Shown: positions 11,046 through 19,775 of the stretch, piece after piece
Position numbering within the stretch: position 1 is the stretch's first letter
Layout of the letters: each line of letters opens with the position of its first letter
Assembly (NCBI RefSeq): GCF_013141775.1
Contig: NZ_WHOB01000023.1
Location: 1-64,000 of the forward strand
DNA: 64,000 nucleotides
Origin: Paenibacillus phytohabitans
GTDB taxonomy: Bacteria; Bacillota; Bacilli; Paenibacillales; Paenibacillaceae
Reading direction: 5' to 3'
Made by a program: the position numbers and the translations under genes
The notes under the pieces: generated by a model
The model's database searches: none
Seen by the model: the letters and a program-made list of their open reading frames with translations, nothing else
Told to the model about the DNA's origin: nothing

Positions 11046-11094
11046 GATGGCAGGTTCCTTTGCAAGTGTTAGAGTAGTTGGCCTGAAAACAAGA

Positions 11095-11139
11095 AGAAAC
11101 GGCTGTGTCTTCCTCCGGGGAGGGTCGGCAACCGTTTCT
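11095..11139 (-). terminator. Terminator after the priming transferase gene
   Basis: On the minus strand AGAAACGGTTG pairs with CAGCCGTTTCT, with one wobble, and is followed by TCTTGTTTTC. The T-tract is weak, so this is a probable rather than certain stop for the 12.6-11.2 kb transcript. Confidence 0.55.
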
Positions 11140-11168
11140 ATGGAATAATATAGTATGAGACCGGTCCA

Positions 11169-12569
11169 TTAATAAGCGTTCTTGAAGCCGTTGCGAATGG
11201 TTTTGGCGATGATCCGGATGTCGAACAATAGTGACCAGTTCTCGATATAGAAAATGTCATGTTTGATCCGGTCCTCAATCGACGTGTCCCCGCGCAGACC
11301 GTTACTCTGAGCCCAGCCGGTAATCCCCGGACGCACATGGTGCTTCACCATATACTTCGGAATCTCACCGCGGAACTGCTCTACAAAGTACGGGCGCTCC
11401 GGACGAGGACCGACCACACTCATCTGGCCAAACAGCACATTGAAAAATTGCGGCAGCTCATCCAGACTGGTCCGGCGGATAAATGTCCCAAAACGTGTGC
11501 GGCGCGGATCTTCACGCGTACTCCAGCCCGTATCCACTTCACCGTCTGTCTGCATCTTCATCGAACGGAACTTGTACATCATGAAGTTACGGCGGTTAAG
11601 TCCTACACGCTCCTGCTTGAAAATAATAGGTCCAGGCGAGGTTAGGCGCACACCCAGCGCTACAATCAGCATTACAGGAGACAGCATAATAATGGCGAAC
11701 AGGGAAAATACCAGATCAAACGCCCGCTTCGCCATTTTGTTCCCGGCCATATCCAGCGGAATGTCGCGTACGTTAATCATCGGCATCCCGGCGAAGTTAT
11801 CGAAGTAAGGACGGGCCGGCAGGTAGTCGAAGAAGTCAGGGATAATCAGTGTCCGTACACCCGCCTTCTCGCAGGTAGCGATAATGGTCGGATATTTCGA
11901 ATGGGCATCCAGCGGAAGTGCCAGAATGACCTCATCGACAGGCAGCATCTCCAGCATGCCTTCCAGCTGATCCACGGTGCCGAGAATCGGCTTATACCGT
12001 TGTTCCTCAATACCATCCCATTCGTGGAAGTCATCCAGGAACCCGATAGCCTCATATCCCAGCTCAGGATACTGCTCAAGATTGTTGTAGAATCTTTTAC
12101 CCAGCGTACCTGCACCGAGAATCAGCACAAACTGGCGGTTAAAGCCTTTTTCACGCAGCGATTTCAGCATCTTCTTCAGCACATAACGGTACAGCATAAT
12201 GGAAAGAATATTGAAGCCCATATATATTGCGAGATATTGACGGGAAACGTCAATTTCCTTCAGGAAAAACATCAGGCCGAGCAGAATGAAAATACCCATG
12301 GCGTGAACCTGAAAGATTTTAACGAATTCGTCAATGAACCGTTTCTTGCGCTTCGGCAAATACAATTGAAGCACAATTCCGATCAGAATAGCGATGGCTC
12401 CGTAAATAATACTCCAGTAAGCATAAGACTCTACAGGAAGGGTCCTGTAGGATTCCAGCAAACCGCTTTTGAACTTCAGCCACCAGGCAGCCAGAAAGGC
12501 CACTTGAATGACCAGGAAATCGGCAACCATATATAACTGTGTTAGAAACTTTTGATTACGGCGGATCAT
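11169..12569 (-). CDS. Undecaprenyl-phosphate sugar-phosphate transferase (glycan priming)
   Basis: 466-residue membrane enzyme of the polyprenol-phosphate hexose-1-phosphate transferase family (WbaP/WcaJ/WsaP-like). It starts a glycan by moving a sugar phosphate from a UDP-sugar to undecaprenyl phosphate at the inner face of the membrane. About four helices fill residues 10-130. A Rossmann-like domain follows (LILGAGTLGKRFYNNL, ~150-260), then a fifth hydrophobic segment near 285-305 and the catalytic domain with KRAFDL, FKQERVGLNR, YKFRSMK, TSLDELPQF, GPRPERP and RPGITGWAQ. Which sugar is loaded cannot be read from sequence. The upstream GT2 overlaps by 4 bp, so the two are translated together. 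It probably primes the glycan built by the neighbouring enzymes. Confidence 0.93.
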   Translation of the reverse strand: MIRRNQKFLTQLYMVADFLVIQVAFLAAWWLKFKSGLLESYRTLPVESYAYWSIIYGAIAILIGIVLQLYLPKRKKRFIDEFVKIFQVHAMGIFILLGLMFFLKEIDVSRQYLAIYMGFNILSIMLYRYVLKKMLKSLREKGFNRQFVLILGAGTLGKRFYNNLEQYPELGYEAIGFLDDFHEWDGIEEQRYKPILGTVDQLEGMLEMLPVDEVILALPLDAHSKYPTIIATCEKAGVRTLIIPDFFDYLPARPYFDNFAGMPMINVRDIPLDMAGNKMAKRAFDLVFSLFAIIMLSPVMLIVALGVRLTSPGPIIFKQERVGLNRRNFMMYKFRSMKMQTDGEVDTGWSTREDPRRTRFGTFIRRTSLDELPQFFNVLFGQMSVVGPRPERPYFVEQFRGEIPKYMVKHHVRPGITGWAQSNGLRGDTSIEDRIKHDIFYIENWSLLFDIRIIAKTIRNGFKNAY

Positions 12570-13519
12570 AATCTCACCTCAGCATTCGATTCATTGCGTA
12601 AACCGGCTTCCCCGGGGACTGTCAGACTCTGTGCTGGTGTTGGAACCTTGCGTGGAGCAATCAGCGCATTGCGCAGCAGCGAAAGCGTGAACTTGACGCC
12701 GACTCCCGCATACACCGCTCCGTTTATCATACTGTTGTACCGCCTGCTATAATGCTTCTTATGGAATAAAATCATCGCCCGGTGAAATTCGTACACGATC
12801 TTGAACGGTCTGCGGCGCGCACTGCCACCTTTGAGATGCACGATCGATGTCTGCGGATAGTAATAAATCCCCCAACCGGCTGCTTTGATCCGGTAACACC
12901 AATCCAGATCCTCTCCATACATAAAGAACGTCTCATCCAGGCCGCCCACCTGCTCGATGGTCTCCCGCCGCAGCAGCATGAACGCTCCAACCAGACAATC
13001 TACCGGGTAAGAGTCATCCGGGTCCAGATAACCCAGCTGATAGCCGTTGAACCTTGGACGGTCCGGAAACAGCTTACTGAAGCCAAAAGCATAATAGAAG
13101 GAAGCGGATGGTGTCGGGAATCCTCTTTTGCAGGCCTTATCCAGCGAACCATCCGGCAGTATCACCTTGCAGCCAGACGCACCCAGATCCGGACGGCTGT
13201 CCATAAAAGCAACCATAGTCTCCAGCGTATCCTTACGGACCACTGTATCGGAGTTAAGCAGCAGCACATAGCGCCCGGAGGCCGCTTCCATCCCCTGATT
13301 ATTACCCTTGGCAAACCCTACATTCTCCGAATTGGCAATCAGCAGCACATCCGGGAATTCCTTGCTTATCGTCTCTACCGAGTGATCGTGGGAGTTATTA
13401 TCTATTAAAATAATTTCATAGGAGTAGCGGGTCTCGGAGTCATATACCGACCTCAGACAGTCCATCGTCAGGCGGCATGTGTTGTAATTTAGAATGATTA
13501 TACTAACATCTACATTCAC
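12566..13519 (-). CDS. Family 2 glycosyltransferase, rhamnosyltransferase-like
   Basis: 317 residues from GTG at 13519, chosen because CAGGAG lies nine bases upstream and the protein then opens with VDVSIIILNYN as GT2 enzymes do; an in-frame TTG at 13558 lacks a ribosome site. GT-A fold: NYNT, IDNNSHD (nucleotide binding), NVGFAKGNNQG, LLNSDT (DxD-like), and GEDLDWCYRIKAAGW near the catalytic base. The pattern is that of the WbbL/rhamnosyl branch of GT2, cytoplasmic. Its stop overlaps the priming transferase start by 4 bp. Donor is likely dTDP-L-rhamnose because rmlB/rmlD lie close, but this is inference. Confidence 0.88.
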   Translation of the reverse strand: MNVDVSIIILNYNTCRLTMDCLRSVYDSETRYSYEIILIDNNSHDHSVETISKEFPDVLLIANSENVGFAKGNNQGMEAASGRYVLLLNSDTVVRKDTLETMVAFMDSRPDLGASGCKVILPDGSLDKACKRGFPTPSASFYYAFGFSKLFPDRPRFNGYQLGYLDPDDSYPVDCLVGAFMLLRRETIEQVGGLDETFFMYGEDLDWCYRIKAAGWGIYYYPQTSIVHLKGGSARRRPFKIVYEFHRAMILFHKKHYSRRYNSMINGAVYAGVGVKFTLSLLRNALIAPRKVPTPAQSLTVPGEAGLRNESNAEVRL

Positions 13520-13570
13520 TGCTATACTCTCCTGACAAATATAGTAATCTATCGACAATTATTATAACAC

Positions 13571-13613
13571 AAAACCTCCCTTGATAGGCGCAGCCTGTTC
13601 AGGGAGGTTTTTA
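13571..13613. terminator. Hairpin between two GT2 genes, terminator-like
   Basis: AACCTCCCT and AGGGAGGTT form a perfect 9-bp stem around a 19-base loop. On the plus strand TTTTTAC follows; on the minus strand TTTTGTGTTATAAT follows, the last six bases being a perfect -10 hexamer for the 13519 gene. It could both end leftward transcription from 14.9 kb and sit next to a new promoter. Confidence 0.5.
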
Positions 13614-13670
13614 CAAGTGTGAGGATAAGTATTTTTTCTATTATAGGATTGCCGTGACTCCAAAGAATGT

Positions 13671-13790
13671 TTGGCCCTCCGGCCGCTGTTGTCTGCAGAT
13701 TTCTTGATTTTTACCGCAGTTCGCGGTGGAAATCCGCAGACAAAGGCGGACGCTATCGCTCCTACAGTTCCAAAATTCTCCTCCGCCACT
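13671..13790 (+). repeat. Intergenic hairpin repeat, copy A
   Basis: Homologous to copies at 15158 and 56502. An outer stem TGTCTGC-GATTTC pairs with GAAATC-GCAGACA with one central mismatch. Inside it is a small ACCGC-N5-GCGGT hairpin. The conserved right flank reads CAAAGGCGGACGCTATCGCT, continuing with CCTACAGTTCCAAA. It lies within a 370-bp stretch without a credible gene; the 85-codon frame across it is a by-product of the repeat. Confidence 0.75.
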
Positions 13791-13893
13791 TTTCCCTGTC
13801 CATTTATTTTTAAGTTCAATCTAAATAGCTGACGGAAATCCGGGGAATAGAAGAATCTTTTTCACAATCGGTTGAGTTCTCTCTCGTTTCGCT

Positions 13894-14907
13894 TCATAAT
13901 CCCTGACGCTTAGCCTTCTCCTGAATATAACGGCGCTTGCGTTTCAGAGCTGTCCACTGCGAGAAGAAAGATGACCAAGCTCCCATTAACTTTGGTTCCT
14001 TCAATAGCGAGTAGCCATGTGCGGCGATCTCGTAAGGCAGAGAATATAGTAGGGTAAGCAGCATCCTGCCGGAGGACTCGTTCTTGTAGATCATTTTATA
14101 ACGGTTGATATATGAGATCCGCTTGATGAACATCGCCTTGCCGCTCCGCCCGGATGTCTTCCAGCCCCGTTCGTGGTAACCTATCGCTTCCGCATCATAG
14201 TAGGCCTGCCAACCGAACAACCCGGCGCGCCATGCCACATCCACATCCTCCTTATAGGCAAAAAAGTCCGCATCAAAAAACTCACCTTCAACGCTGATAT
14301 CCTCAATCATCCGCCGGGAGTACATCGCCGCCGCACCGGATACGCCGAATACAACACCGGACTCGTTCCACAGATCAGCGGACTCTCCCGCTCCACGGTC
14401 AAACGCCCGCCGGGCTTTATTCATCCGCAGTCCTGTACTGTCCACAAGTGAGTGGTCCGCCCTAAGCAGTAGCTTGCCTGTGGCACTGCCGATTAGGGGA
14501 TTAGCTTCAAAACGAGCGACTAGTCTGGATATATAATCCGGGGCAAGCGTAAGATCAGGGTTTAACACCAGCACATAATCTGTATTTGTACCGGCAATAG
14601 CCTGATTGTGCGCGGAGGCAAAGCCGGTGTTATGTTCATTTTCAAGAAGGACAAGAGATGGCATTCGGGTAATGCTACCTGCAGAGTTGGGCGCCTGAGA
14701 GTCTGCTGAGACTACTTTAGCTGAGTTAGAATGCAGCTGGTGATAGAACGCTCTGACTTTATCCGCCGAGCCATCTGTTGAAGCGTTGTCCACTATGACA
14801 ATTTTTTTGACTGGATAATCCTGAGCCAACACAGCCGATAAGCATTCAATGATGTCATCCGCGCTGTTATAGGTAACGATATGTACACTGACTGTTTTAG
14901 GGTTCAT
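13894..14907 (-). CDS. Family 2 glycosyltransferase
   Basis: 337-residue cytoplasmic GT-A enzyme, WbbL/RfbF-like. Motifs: VSVHIVTYNS at the start, IVDNASTDGS, NTGFASAHNQA, VLNPDLTL (DxD-like), then FAYKEDVDVAWRAGLFGW. The C-terminal region has several aromatic/basic stretches (KRISYINRYKMIYKNES) typical of rhamnosyltransferases that touch the membrane. GAGGT lies before the ATG. It stands alone between two copies of the hairpin repeat (13671 and 15158), so it may be an individually inserted or exchanged module of the glycan locus. Acceptor and sugar are unknown; dTDP-rhamnose is plausible. Confidence 0.87.
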   Translation of the reverse strand: MNPKTVSVHIVTYNSADDIIECLSAVLAQDYPVKKIVIVDNASTDGSADKVRAFYHQLHSNSAKVVSADSQAPNSAGSITRMPSLVLLENEHNTGFASAHNQAIAGTNTDYVLVLNPDLTLAPDYISRLVARFEANPLIGSATGKLLLRADHSLVDSTGLRMNKARRAFDRGAGESADLWNESGVVFGVSGAAAMYSRRMIEDISVEGEFFDADFFAYKEDVDVAWRAGLFGWQAYYDAEAIGYHERGWKTSGRSGKAMFIKRISYINRYKMIYKNESSGRMLLTLLYSLPYEIAAHGYSLLKEPKLMGAWSSFFSQWTALKRKRRYIQEKAKRQGL

Positions 14908-15054
14908 AGGTGACCTCGAATTTCTGGTTCTTTAATCAAATCTATATCTATTATAGCGAAAAGAAGGTTGACAGGCTATGTTAAGCACAATAGAAGGTAA
15001 TGTTAGTTACATAGTTATTGTGGTTCCCCCCTATTGCTATATTGTCTAAGACAG

Positions 15055-15090
15055 CAAAAAACTCCTTACCGCATATGCGATAAGGAGTTT
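15055..15090 (-). terminator. Hairpin near the end of the rmlB-rmlD transcript
   Basis: On the minus strand AAACTCCTTATCGC pairs with GCGGTAAGGAGTTT, with one wobble and a short CATAT-type loop. TTTTTTGCTG directly follows the stem, giving a strong intrinsic terminator for leftward transcription from rmlB-rmlD. Confidence 0.85.
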
Positions 15091-15157
15091 CATTTGTGGC
15101 TATATAAGAGGCACTTTTGATTTGAACTTGAAGCTTCGTCGTCACTGCGGTGAACAT

Positions 15158-15272
15158 TTGGACTTCCGGCCGCTGATGTCCCCAGATTTCTTGATTTGAA
15201 CCGCTATTCGCGGTAGAATCCGATGACAAAGGCGGTCGCTACCGCTCCTACAGTTCCAAATTTCCCCTCCGC
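15158..15272 (+). repeat. Intergenic hairpin repeat, copy B
   Basis: Closest relative of copy A: both share TTCCGGCCGCTG-type starts (A has CTCC), CAGATTTCTTGATTT, the ACCGC-N5-GCGGT inner hairpin, and the right flank GACAAAGGCGG-CGCTA-CGCTCCTACAGTTCCAAA. The outer stem is shorter than in A. It lies in the 258-bp gap between the 15055 terminator and rmlD, in the same orientation as copies A and C. Confidence 0.75.
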
Positions 15273-15348
15273 TTCTTTCGCTTTTTGTTCTTTTTTTAGT
15301 GCGTCTTATATAGTTAGTTAGTTCTTTCTGCAAATCCCGTGCCAGTGA

Positions 15349-16218
15349 TTACTTCAGCTCCATCAAAAAGTCTCTTAGACCTTCCCGCCAAGGACGGATA
15401 TCCTGGAACCCGTTGGTACGGATGGCCAGATGCTCCATCACCGAGTTGCGCGGACGCGGCGCAGGACGCGGGAACTGTTCGGTAGCACACGGCTCAAGCT
15501 TCGCTGTGAACTTCAGCCCCAGAATATCTTCTGCTTCCGCAAAGATGGCCTGGGTGAATTCATACCATGTACAAGACTCTGTGTTCGAGGCATGGTACAC
15601 TCCATACTTTTCAGTCTGGATAAGCTCAAGCAAGAATCTTGCCAGGTCCACCGTATAGGTAGGCGAGCCCTTCTGGTCATCTACAACCTGCAGCAACGGC
15701 TTTTCCTGCCCCAGCTTCAGCATGGTTTTCACAAAGTTATTGCCGTATTTGCCATAAACCCAAGAGGTACGTACGATAAAGAATTTAGACGATAAAGACT
15801 GGACCAGGATCTCTCCAGCCCGTTTAGACTTACCGTAGATACTCTTAGGATCTGTATTATCATATTCATGATAAGGCTCTACACTCATACCATCGAACAC
15901 ATAATCCGTGCTGATATAGACCAGCTTAGCTCCAGCCTTCTCTGCGGCAAGAGCGACATTTCGGCTTCCGGTAGCATTAATCAGATACGCTGCGTCAACA
16001 TCGGTCTCTGCCGCATCAACCGCTGTATGGGCCGCACAATGAATGACAGCATCAGGAGCAAAAGCACCGATAACCTCCTGGCACTGGTCCAGATCAGTAA
16101 TATCCATCTCCTGACGGTCACAGCCCAGAACCTCATAATCCTGACCTTGAAGCAAGAGCATAAGATCTTGCCCCAGCTGTCCTCCCGAACCTGTAACTAA
16201 CACTTTCATTTTCGCCAT
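15349..16218 (-). CDS. rmlD: dTDP-4-dehydrorhamnose reductase RmlD
   Basis: 289 residues from the ATG at 16218. A longer frame reaches 16299, but GGGGGA sits nine bases before this ATG and the family starts here. Last step of dTDP-L-rhamnose synthesis, NAD(P)H-dependent. Short-chain dehydrogenase features: GSGGQLGQD nucleotide loop near residue 10, HCAAHTAVDAAE, YISTDYVFDG, and the YGKSK catalytic Tyr-Lys pair. SPTYTVDLA and PRPRNSVM follow the family near the C terminus. It overlaps the rmlB stop by one base (TAATG), so translation is coupled. rmlA and rmlC, needed for the other steps, are not next to it. Confidence 0.95.
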   Translation of the reverse strand: MAKMKVLVTGSGGQLGQDLMLLLQGQDYEVLGCDRQEMDITDLDQCQEVIGAFAPDAVIHCAAHTAVDAAETDVDAAYLINATGSRNVALAAEKAGAKLVYISTDYVFDGMSVEPYHEYDNTDPKSIYGKSKRAGEILVQSLSSKFFIVRTSWVYGKYGNNFVKTMLKLGQEKPLLQVVDDQKGSPTYTVDLARFLLELIQTEKYGVYHASNTESCTWYEFTQAIFAEAEDILGLKFTAKLEPCATEQFPRPAPRPRNSVMEHLAIRTNGFQDIRPWREGLRDFLMELK

Positions 16219-17240
16219 TAGAGTGAATCCCCCAGACGGCTGCCGTACTGAAGTGCGGCATACTTCTGGTATTCTCCGGACTGAATGCGCGTCCACCATT
16301 CCTTGTTATTCAGATACCACTGAATGGTTTCCTTAATGCCGGTTTCAAACGTGTGTTTAGGCTTCCAACCCAGCTCGTTCGTAATCTTTGCCGGATCTAT
16401 ACCGTAACGGCGGTCATGTCCAGGACGGTCCTGAACATAAGAAATTAACGAATCTGGTTTACCCAGCTCCTGAAGTACGGTATTCACGATATGCACATTC
16501 GTCCGCTCATTATTGCCGCCGATGTTGTAGACTTCACCATTCACACCTTCATGAATAACCAGATCAATCGCGCTGCAGTGGTCCTCCACATACAGCCAGT
16601 CACGGATATTCATTCCGTCACCATATACAGGCAGCGCCTGATCAGCCAGCGCACGGGAGATCATCAGCGGAATCAGCTTCTCCGGGAATTGATAAGGCCC
16701 GTAGTTATTGGAGCAACGGGTAATATTAACCGGCAATCCGAATGTTTCGTGATAAGCTCGAACCAGCAAATCCCCGCCCGCTTTGCTCGCGGAATAAGGA
16801 CTGTTCGGTGTCAGCGGTGTTTCTTCAGTGAACAGACCCGTAGCGCCAAGCGATCCATAAACCTCATCCGTGGATACTTGCACGAATTTAGTTATACTGT
16901 ATTTCTTAGCTGCATCCAGCAGCACTTGAGTACCCAGCACATTCGTCTTCACGAACACTTCCGGCTCCAGAATACTCCGGTCCACGTGAGACTCTGCGGC
17001 AAAGTTAACCACGACATCCACACCGTCGCCGATCAGCGCATCCATCGCCGCTACATCGGTAATGTCCGCTTTGACAAATGTATAGTTCGGATGATTCTCG
17101 ATTGATTTTAAGTTTTCAAGATTCCCTGCGTAAGTCAACGCATCTACGTTGACGATCTTGTAATCAGGGTGTTGCTGCAGCATGTAAATTACGAAGTTGC
17201 TGCCGATGAATCCGGCTCCGCCGGTGATGAGGAGTTTCAT
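16218..17240 (-). CDS. rmlB: dTDP-glucose 4,6-dehydratase RmlB
   Basis: 340-residue extended SDR enzyme, second step of dTDP-L-rhamnose synthesis. Visible: GGAGFIGSNF NAD-binding loop at residues 7-16, DALTYAGN, NFAAESHVDRSI, VSTDEVYGSLG with the catalytic Thr-Asp-Glu, YSASKAGGD with the Tyr-Lys pair, and RCSNNYGPYQFPEKLIP. Length is normal. It is translated just ahead of rmlD with a one-base overlap. It sits at the right border of the part of the locus with ordinary base composition; everything from 17.3 to 28.2 kb is more AT-rich. Confidence 0.97.
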   Translation of the reverse strand: MKLLITGGAGFIGSNFVIYMLQQHPDYKIVNVDALTYAGNLENLKSIENHPNYTFVKADITDVAAMDALIGDGVDVVVNFAAESHVDRSILEPEVFVKTNVLGTQVLLDAAKKYSITKFVQVSTDEVYGSLGATGLFTEETPLTPNSPYSASKAGGDLLVRAYHETFGLPVNITRCSNNYGPYQFPEKLIPLMISRALADQALPVYGDGMNIRDWLYVEDHCSAIDLVIHEGVNGEVYNIGGNNERTNVHIVNTVLQELGKPDSLISYVQDRPGHDRRYGIDPAKITNELGWKPKHTFETGIKETIQWYLNNKEWWTRIQSGEYQKYAALQYGSRLGDSL

Positions 17241-17473
17241 TTGTTGACCACCTTTATTTTTATGAAATTTATAATTTTAAGTTTAGCACAACAACGAATA
17301 TTTTCACTTCAATATCGGGTTATATCATTATATGCTGTAATTATTTTGTGGATAATGGTATTAGCCTTAAAATGAATACTTTAGGTGTTGAAGTTAGTCC
17401 GTTCCATGAATTAATATATTAAGAAATCCTTGTATTTATACTTAACAGAGAATAGAGCATATACTTCTTGAAA

Positions 17474-18400
17474 CTAGATATACCCAATTAAAATCAGAAT
17501 TTTAAAAAGCAGATCTTCTAAAAACGAATTCCTATATAACTTTGACTTTTGAAGGAATTGATACTTCTCTTTTATTGACTTTCGCTCTTGAATGAATAGA
17601 TGTAACTGGTCTTTTTTTTCATCATCTAATAAATTCATATAGAGCCTATTGAATTCAATTGCTTGTTTTTTTAAAAGCTTATGACCCGAATGCTTACGAA
17701 AGCTACTCCACTTATTCCTGAACTCATGTAGAATGCTTCTATGACCACCAACAACATTATTGTTATGCTGCCTATAATAAATCGTCGGTCGCTCATCATA
17801 AAATACATTACCAAATGCAGATATACATATGTAAATCCACCAATCATGCATTTGAAGGTTTTTTATATTAATTTTTCTAGAGACGATTATGTCTCTTGCT
17901 GCTTTATTAATAGCCACGGTTGCACCTACAGCAATGTTTTGCACTATAGCATTGTAGAAGTCTGGATCCTTTTTCGGAGGAATTGGCCATACTTTAATCG
18001 GACTAAGATTTTGATCTGCTAGCATTGTAGATGAGCAGTACATTCCAGCAGTATGACATGAATGCAGGTACTGTACCGATCTTTCAACTTTATCATTCAT
18101 CCAAACATCATCTTGATCACAAAAACAAAAATATGATGCATCTAATTCAGTTGAATTCAGTAATTCAAAAAAACTTTGGATCACCCCTACATTACTCCCT
18201 TTAATGAGGTGGAACTTACCGGGGTACAAACCCATAAATTTTTGAATTATTGGTACGGTGTTATCGCTTGAACCATCGTCACGAATAAGGATGAATATAT
18301 TATGATAGGTTTGTTGAAATATACTCTGAAGTTGTTCTTCGATATATGCCTCGCCATTAAATGTCGACATGAGAATTTGAACTTTCTCCAATTTTTTCAC
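17474..18400 (-). CDS. Family 2 glycosyltransferase, rhamnosyl type
   Basis: 308-residue GT-A enzyme. VQILMSTFNGEAYIEEQLQSI is the classic opening of alpha-rhamnosyltransferases of the RfbF/RfbG type, followed by IRDDGSSDNT, GSNVGVIQSFF, FCDQDDVW (extended DxD) and MHDWWIYI. It probably adds L-rhamnose to the growing lipid-linked glycan in the cytoplasm. First gene from the left of the AT-rich block. AT-rich codons distinguish it from rmlB next door. 233 bp without a gene separate the two. Confidence 0.88.
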   Translation of the reverse strand: MKKLEKVQILMSTFNGEAYIEEQLQSIFQQTYHNIFILIRDDGSSDNTVPIIQKFMGLYPGKFHLIKGSNVGVIQSFFELLNSTELDASYFCFCDQDDVWMNDKVERSVQYLHSCHTAGMYCSSTMLADQNLSPIKVWPIPPKKDPDFYNAIVQNIAVGATVAINKAARDIIVSRKINIKNLQMHDWWIYICISAFGNVFYDERPTIYYRQHNNNVVGGHRSILHEFRNKWSSFRKHSGHKLLKKQAIEFNRLYMNLLDDEKKDQLHLFIQERKSIKEKYQFLQKSKLYRNSFLEDLLFKILILIGYI

Positions 18401-18721
18401 CCTACTTAAATGAGTTGTGGAAGATTATTATTTATCTTCAATGTTAGATTATAGAGCAATTAAATCTAATGTGAATTATTATTTGGACTACAAAGAAAGA
18501 GACCACTACGATAAAAGCAGCGGCCTCCATTAGTGCATTTCGACAAGATTGTAACTCTGTAATCCATTTGTACGGTTGAATTATTTGGGAATTGTGGAGT
18601 TTATAAAAGCAGATAAAACAATCGCCGATTTACGTTCTAATCTTGTCTTTACTAAGCAAATTCAGAGAGCTATTGGCTATCTCCCCCAATACTAGCCGAA
18701 CCTATAATGTAGAGGATTTAG
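18401..18721. other. Gene-free gap inside the AT-rich block
   Basis: No open frame with a ribosome site is visible on either strand. The base composition is mixed: 18520-18560 and 18640-18720 are less AT-rich than the surrounding genes, as might happen at an old junction. No inverted-repeat ends or transposase remains can be recognised. Confidence 0.4.
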
Positions 18722-19726
18722 TCATTTACGTAATTCTCTAATTAATGTAGGTTCAATATCCAGCTTAAATTCTGTTGACTCAGTCAAATATTCCTCAACA
18801 ATATAGAGTGGACGTCTTTTCACTTCACTATAAATCTTTGAAATATATTCTCCTATAACCCCTAAAGCTAATAGTTGAATACTACCAATAAACCAAAGAG
18901 ATATCATTATTGAGGTCCACCCAGAAACTGTATGATCTGCTAATTTAGAGAATAATGCATACAATCCAACTGCAGCGCTTATCCCTAAGCTTATAAATCC
19001 AACCGTTGTTACTAAACGAATTGGCTTGTTGCTAAATGATGTGATTCCGTCCCAAGCGAATGCCAACATTTTTTTCAAAGGATATTTTGACTCACCTGCA
19101 ATTCTTTCCTTACGATCATATTCAATAGTACATGAACGAAATCCTATCAAAGGGATAATTCCTCTTAAAAACAAATTAGTTTCCTTAAACTCGTTCAAAT
19201 GATTTAGCACTCTAGAACTTAACAACCTGTAATCCGCATGATTAAAAATGACAGGTACCCCTAACTTGAGCATTAACTTATAAAATGACTCCGCACTTAC
19301 TCTCTTAAACCATGTATCTTTGTCACGACTCTTTCTAACACCATATACAACCTCAAAGCCCTCAAGATATTTAACTACAAAGTCTTTAACTACCCAAATA
19401 TCATCCTGCAAATCGGCGTCCATAGAAATTACGCAATCAGCAAACTTTCTGGAAAACATTAATCCAGATAATAATGCTTTTTGGTGGCCTGAATTTATTG
19501 AAAGTTTAAGTCCTAGAACCATTCTTTCCCTTTGATGTTTACTTTTTATAACCTCCCATGTACGATCTTTACTTCCGTCATCAATAAATAATAATCGGCT
19601 TTCTTTTGAGATTAACTCACTATTAATTAAATTATTCATTACAACTAAAAGGTGATCAATAGTTTTGGCTAAAGCTTCTTCCTCGTTATAACAAGGTATG
19701 CTTATATATAATATTGGAGCTTTCAC
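18722..19726 (-). CDS. GtrB/DPM-type polyprenyl-phosphate glycosyltransferase
   Basis: 334 residues. N-terminal GT2 domain (LYISIPCYNEEEALAKT, FIDDGSKDRTW, SINSGHQKALLSG, SMDADLQDD) followed by two C-terminal helices (about 232-300) and a short cytosolic tail. This is the layout of GtrB and dolichyl-phosphate mannose synthases that move a sugar from a nucleotide donor to undecaprenyl phosphate for use outside the membrane. The neighbour at 19776 is a many-helix GT-C-like protein, its likely partner. No GtrA-like flippase is seen nearby. Sugar identity is unknown, glucose being the commonest in the family. Confidence 0.88.
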   Translation of the reverse strand: MKAPILYISIPCYNEEEALAKTIDHLLVVMNNLINSELISKESRLLFIDDGSKDRTWEVIKSKHQRERMVLGLKLSINSGHQKALLSGLMFSRKFADCVISMDADLQDDIWVVKDFVVKYLEGFEVVYGVRKSRDKDTWFKRVSAESFYKLMLKLGVPVIFNHADYRLLSSRVLNHLNEFKETNLFLRGIIPLIGFRSCTIEYDRKERIAGESKYPLKKMLAFAWDGITSFSNKPIRLVTTVGFISLGISAAVGLYALFSKLADHTVSGWTSIMISLWFIGSIQLLALGVIGEYISKIYSEVKRRPLYIVEEYLTESTEFKLDIEPTLIRELRK

Positions 19727-19775
19727 GACGTACCCCTTCCTAAACGAAGCGAAATTTGATTATTTATAAAATACA

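Noticed and set aside
13562..13819. 85-codon frame on the minus strand
   Set aside because: Produced by reading across the hairpin repeat; a similar frame arises at copy B, which shows that the similarity is repeat DNA and not a protein family.
18401..18721. Insertion sequence remnant in the AT-rich block
   Set aside because: I looked for inverted ends, target duplications and transposase motifs and could not find any.
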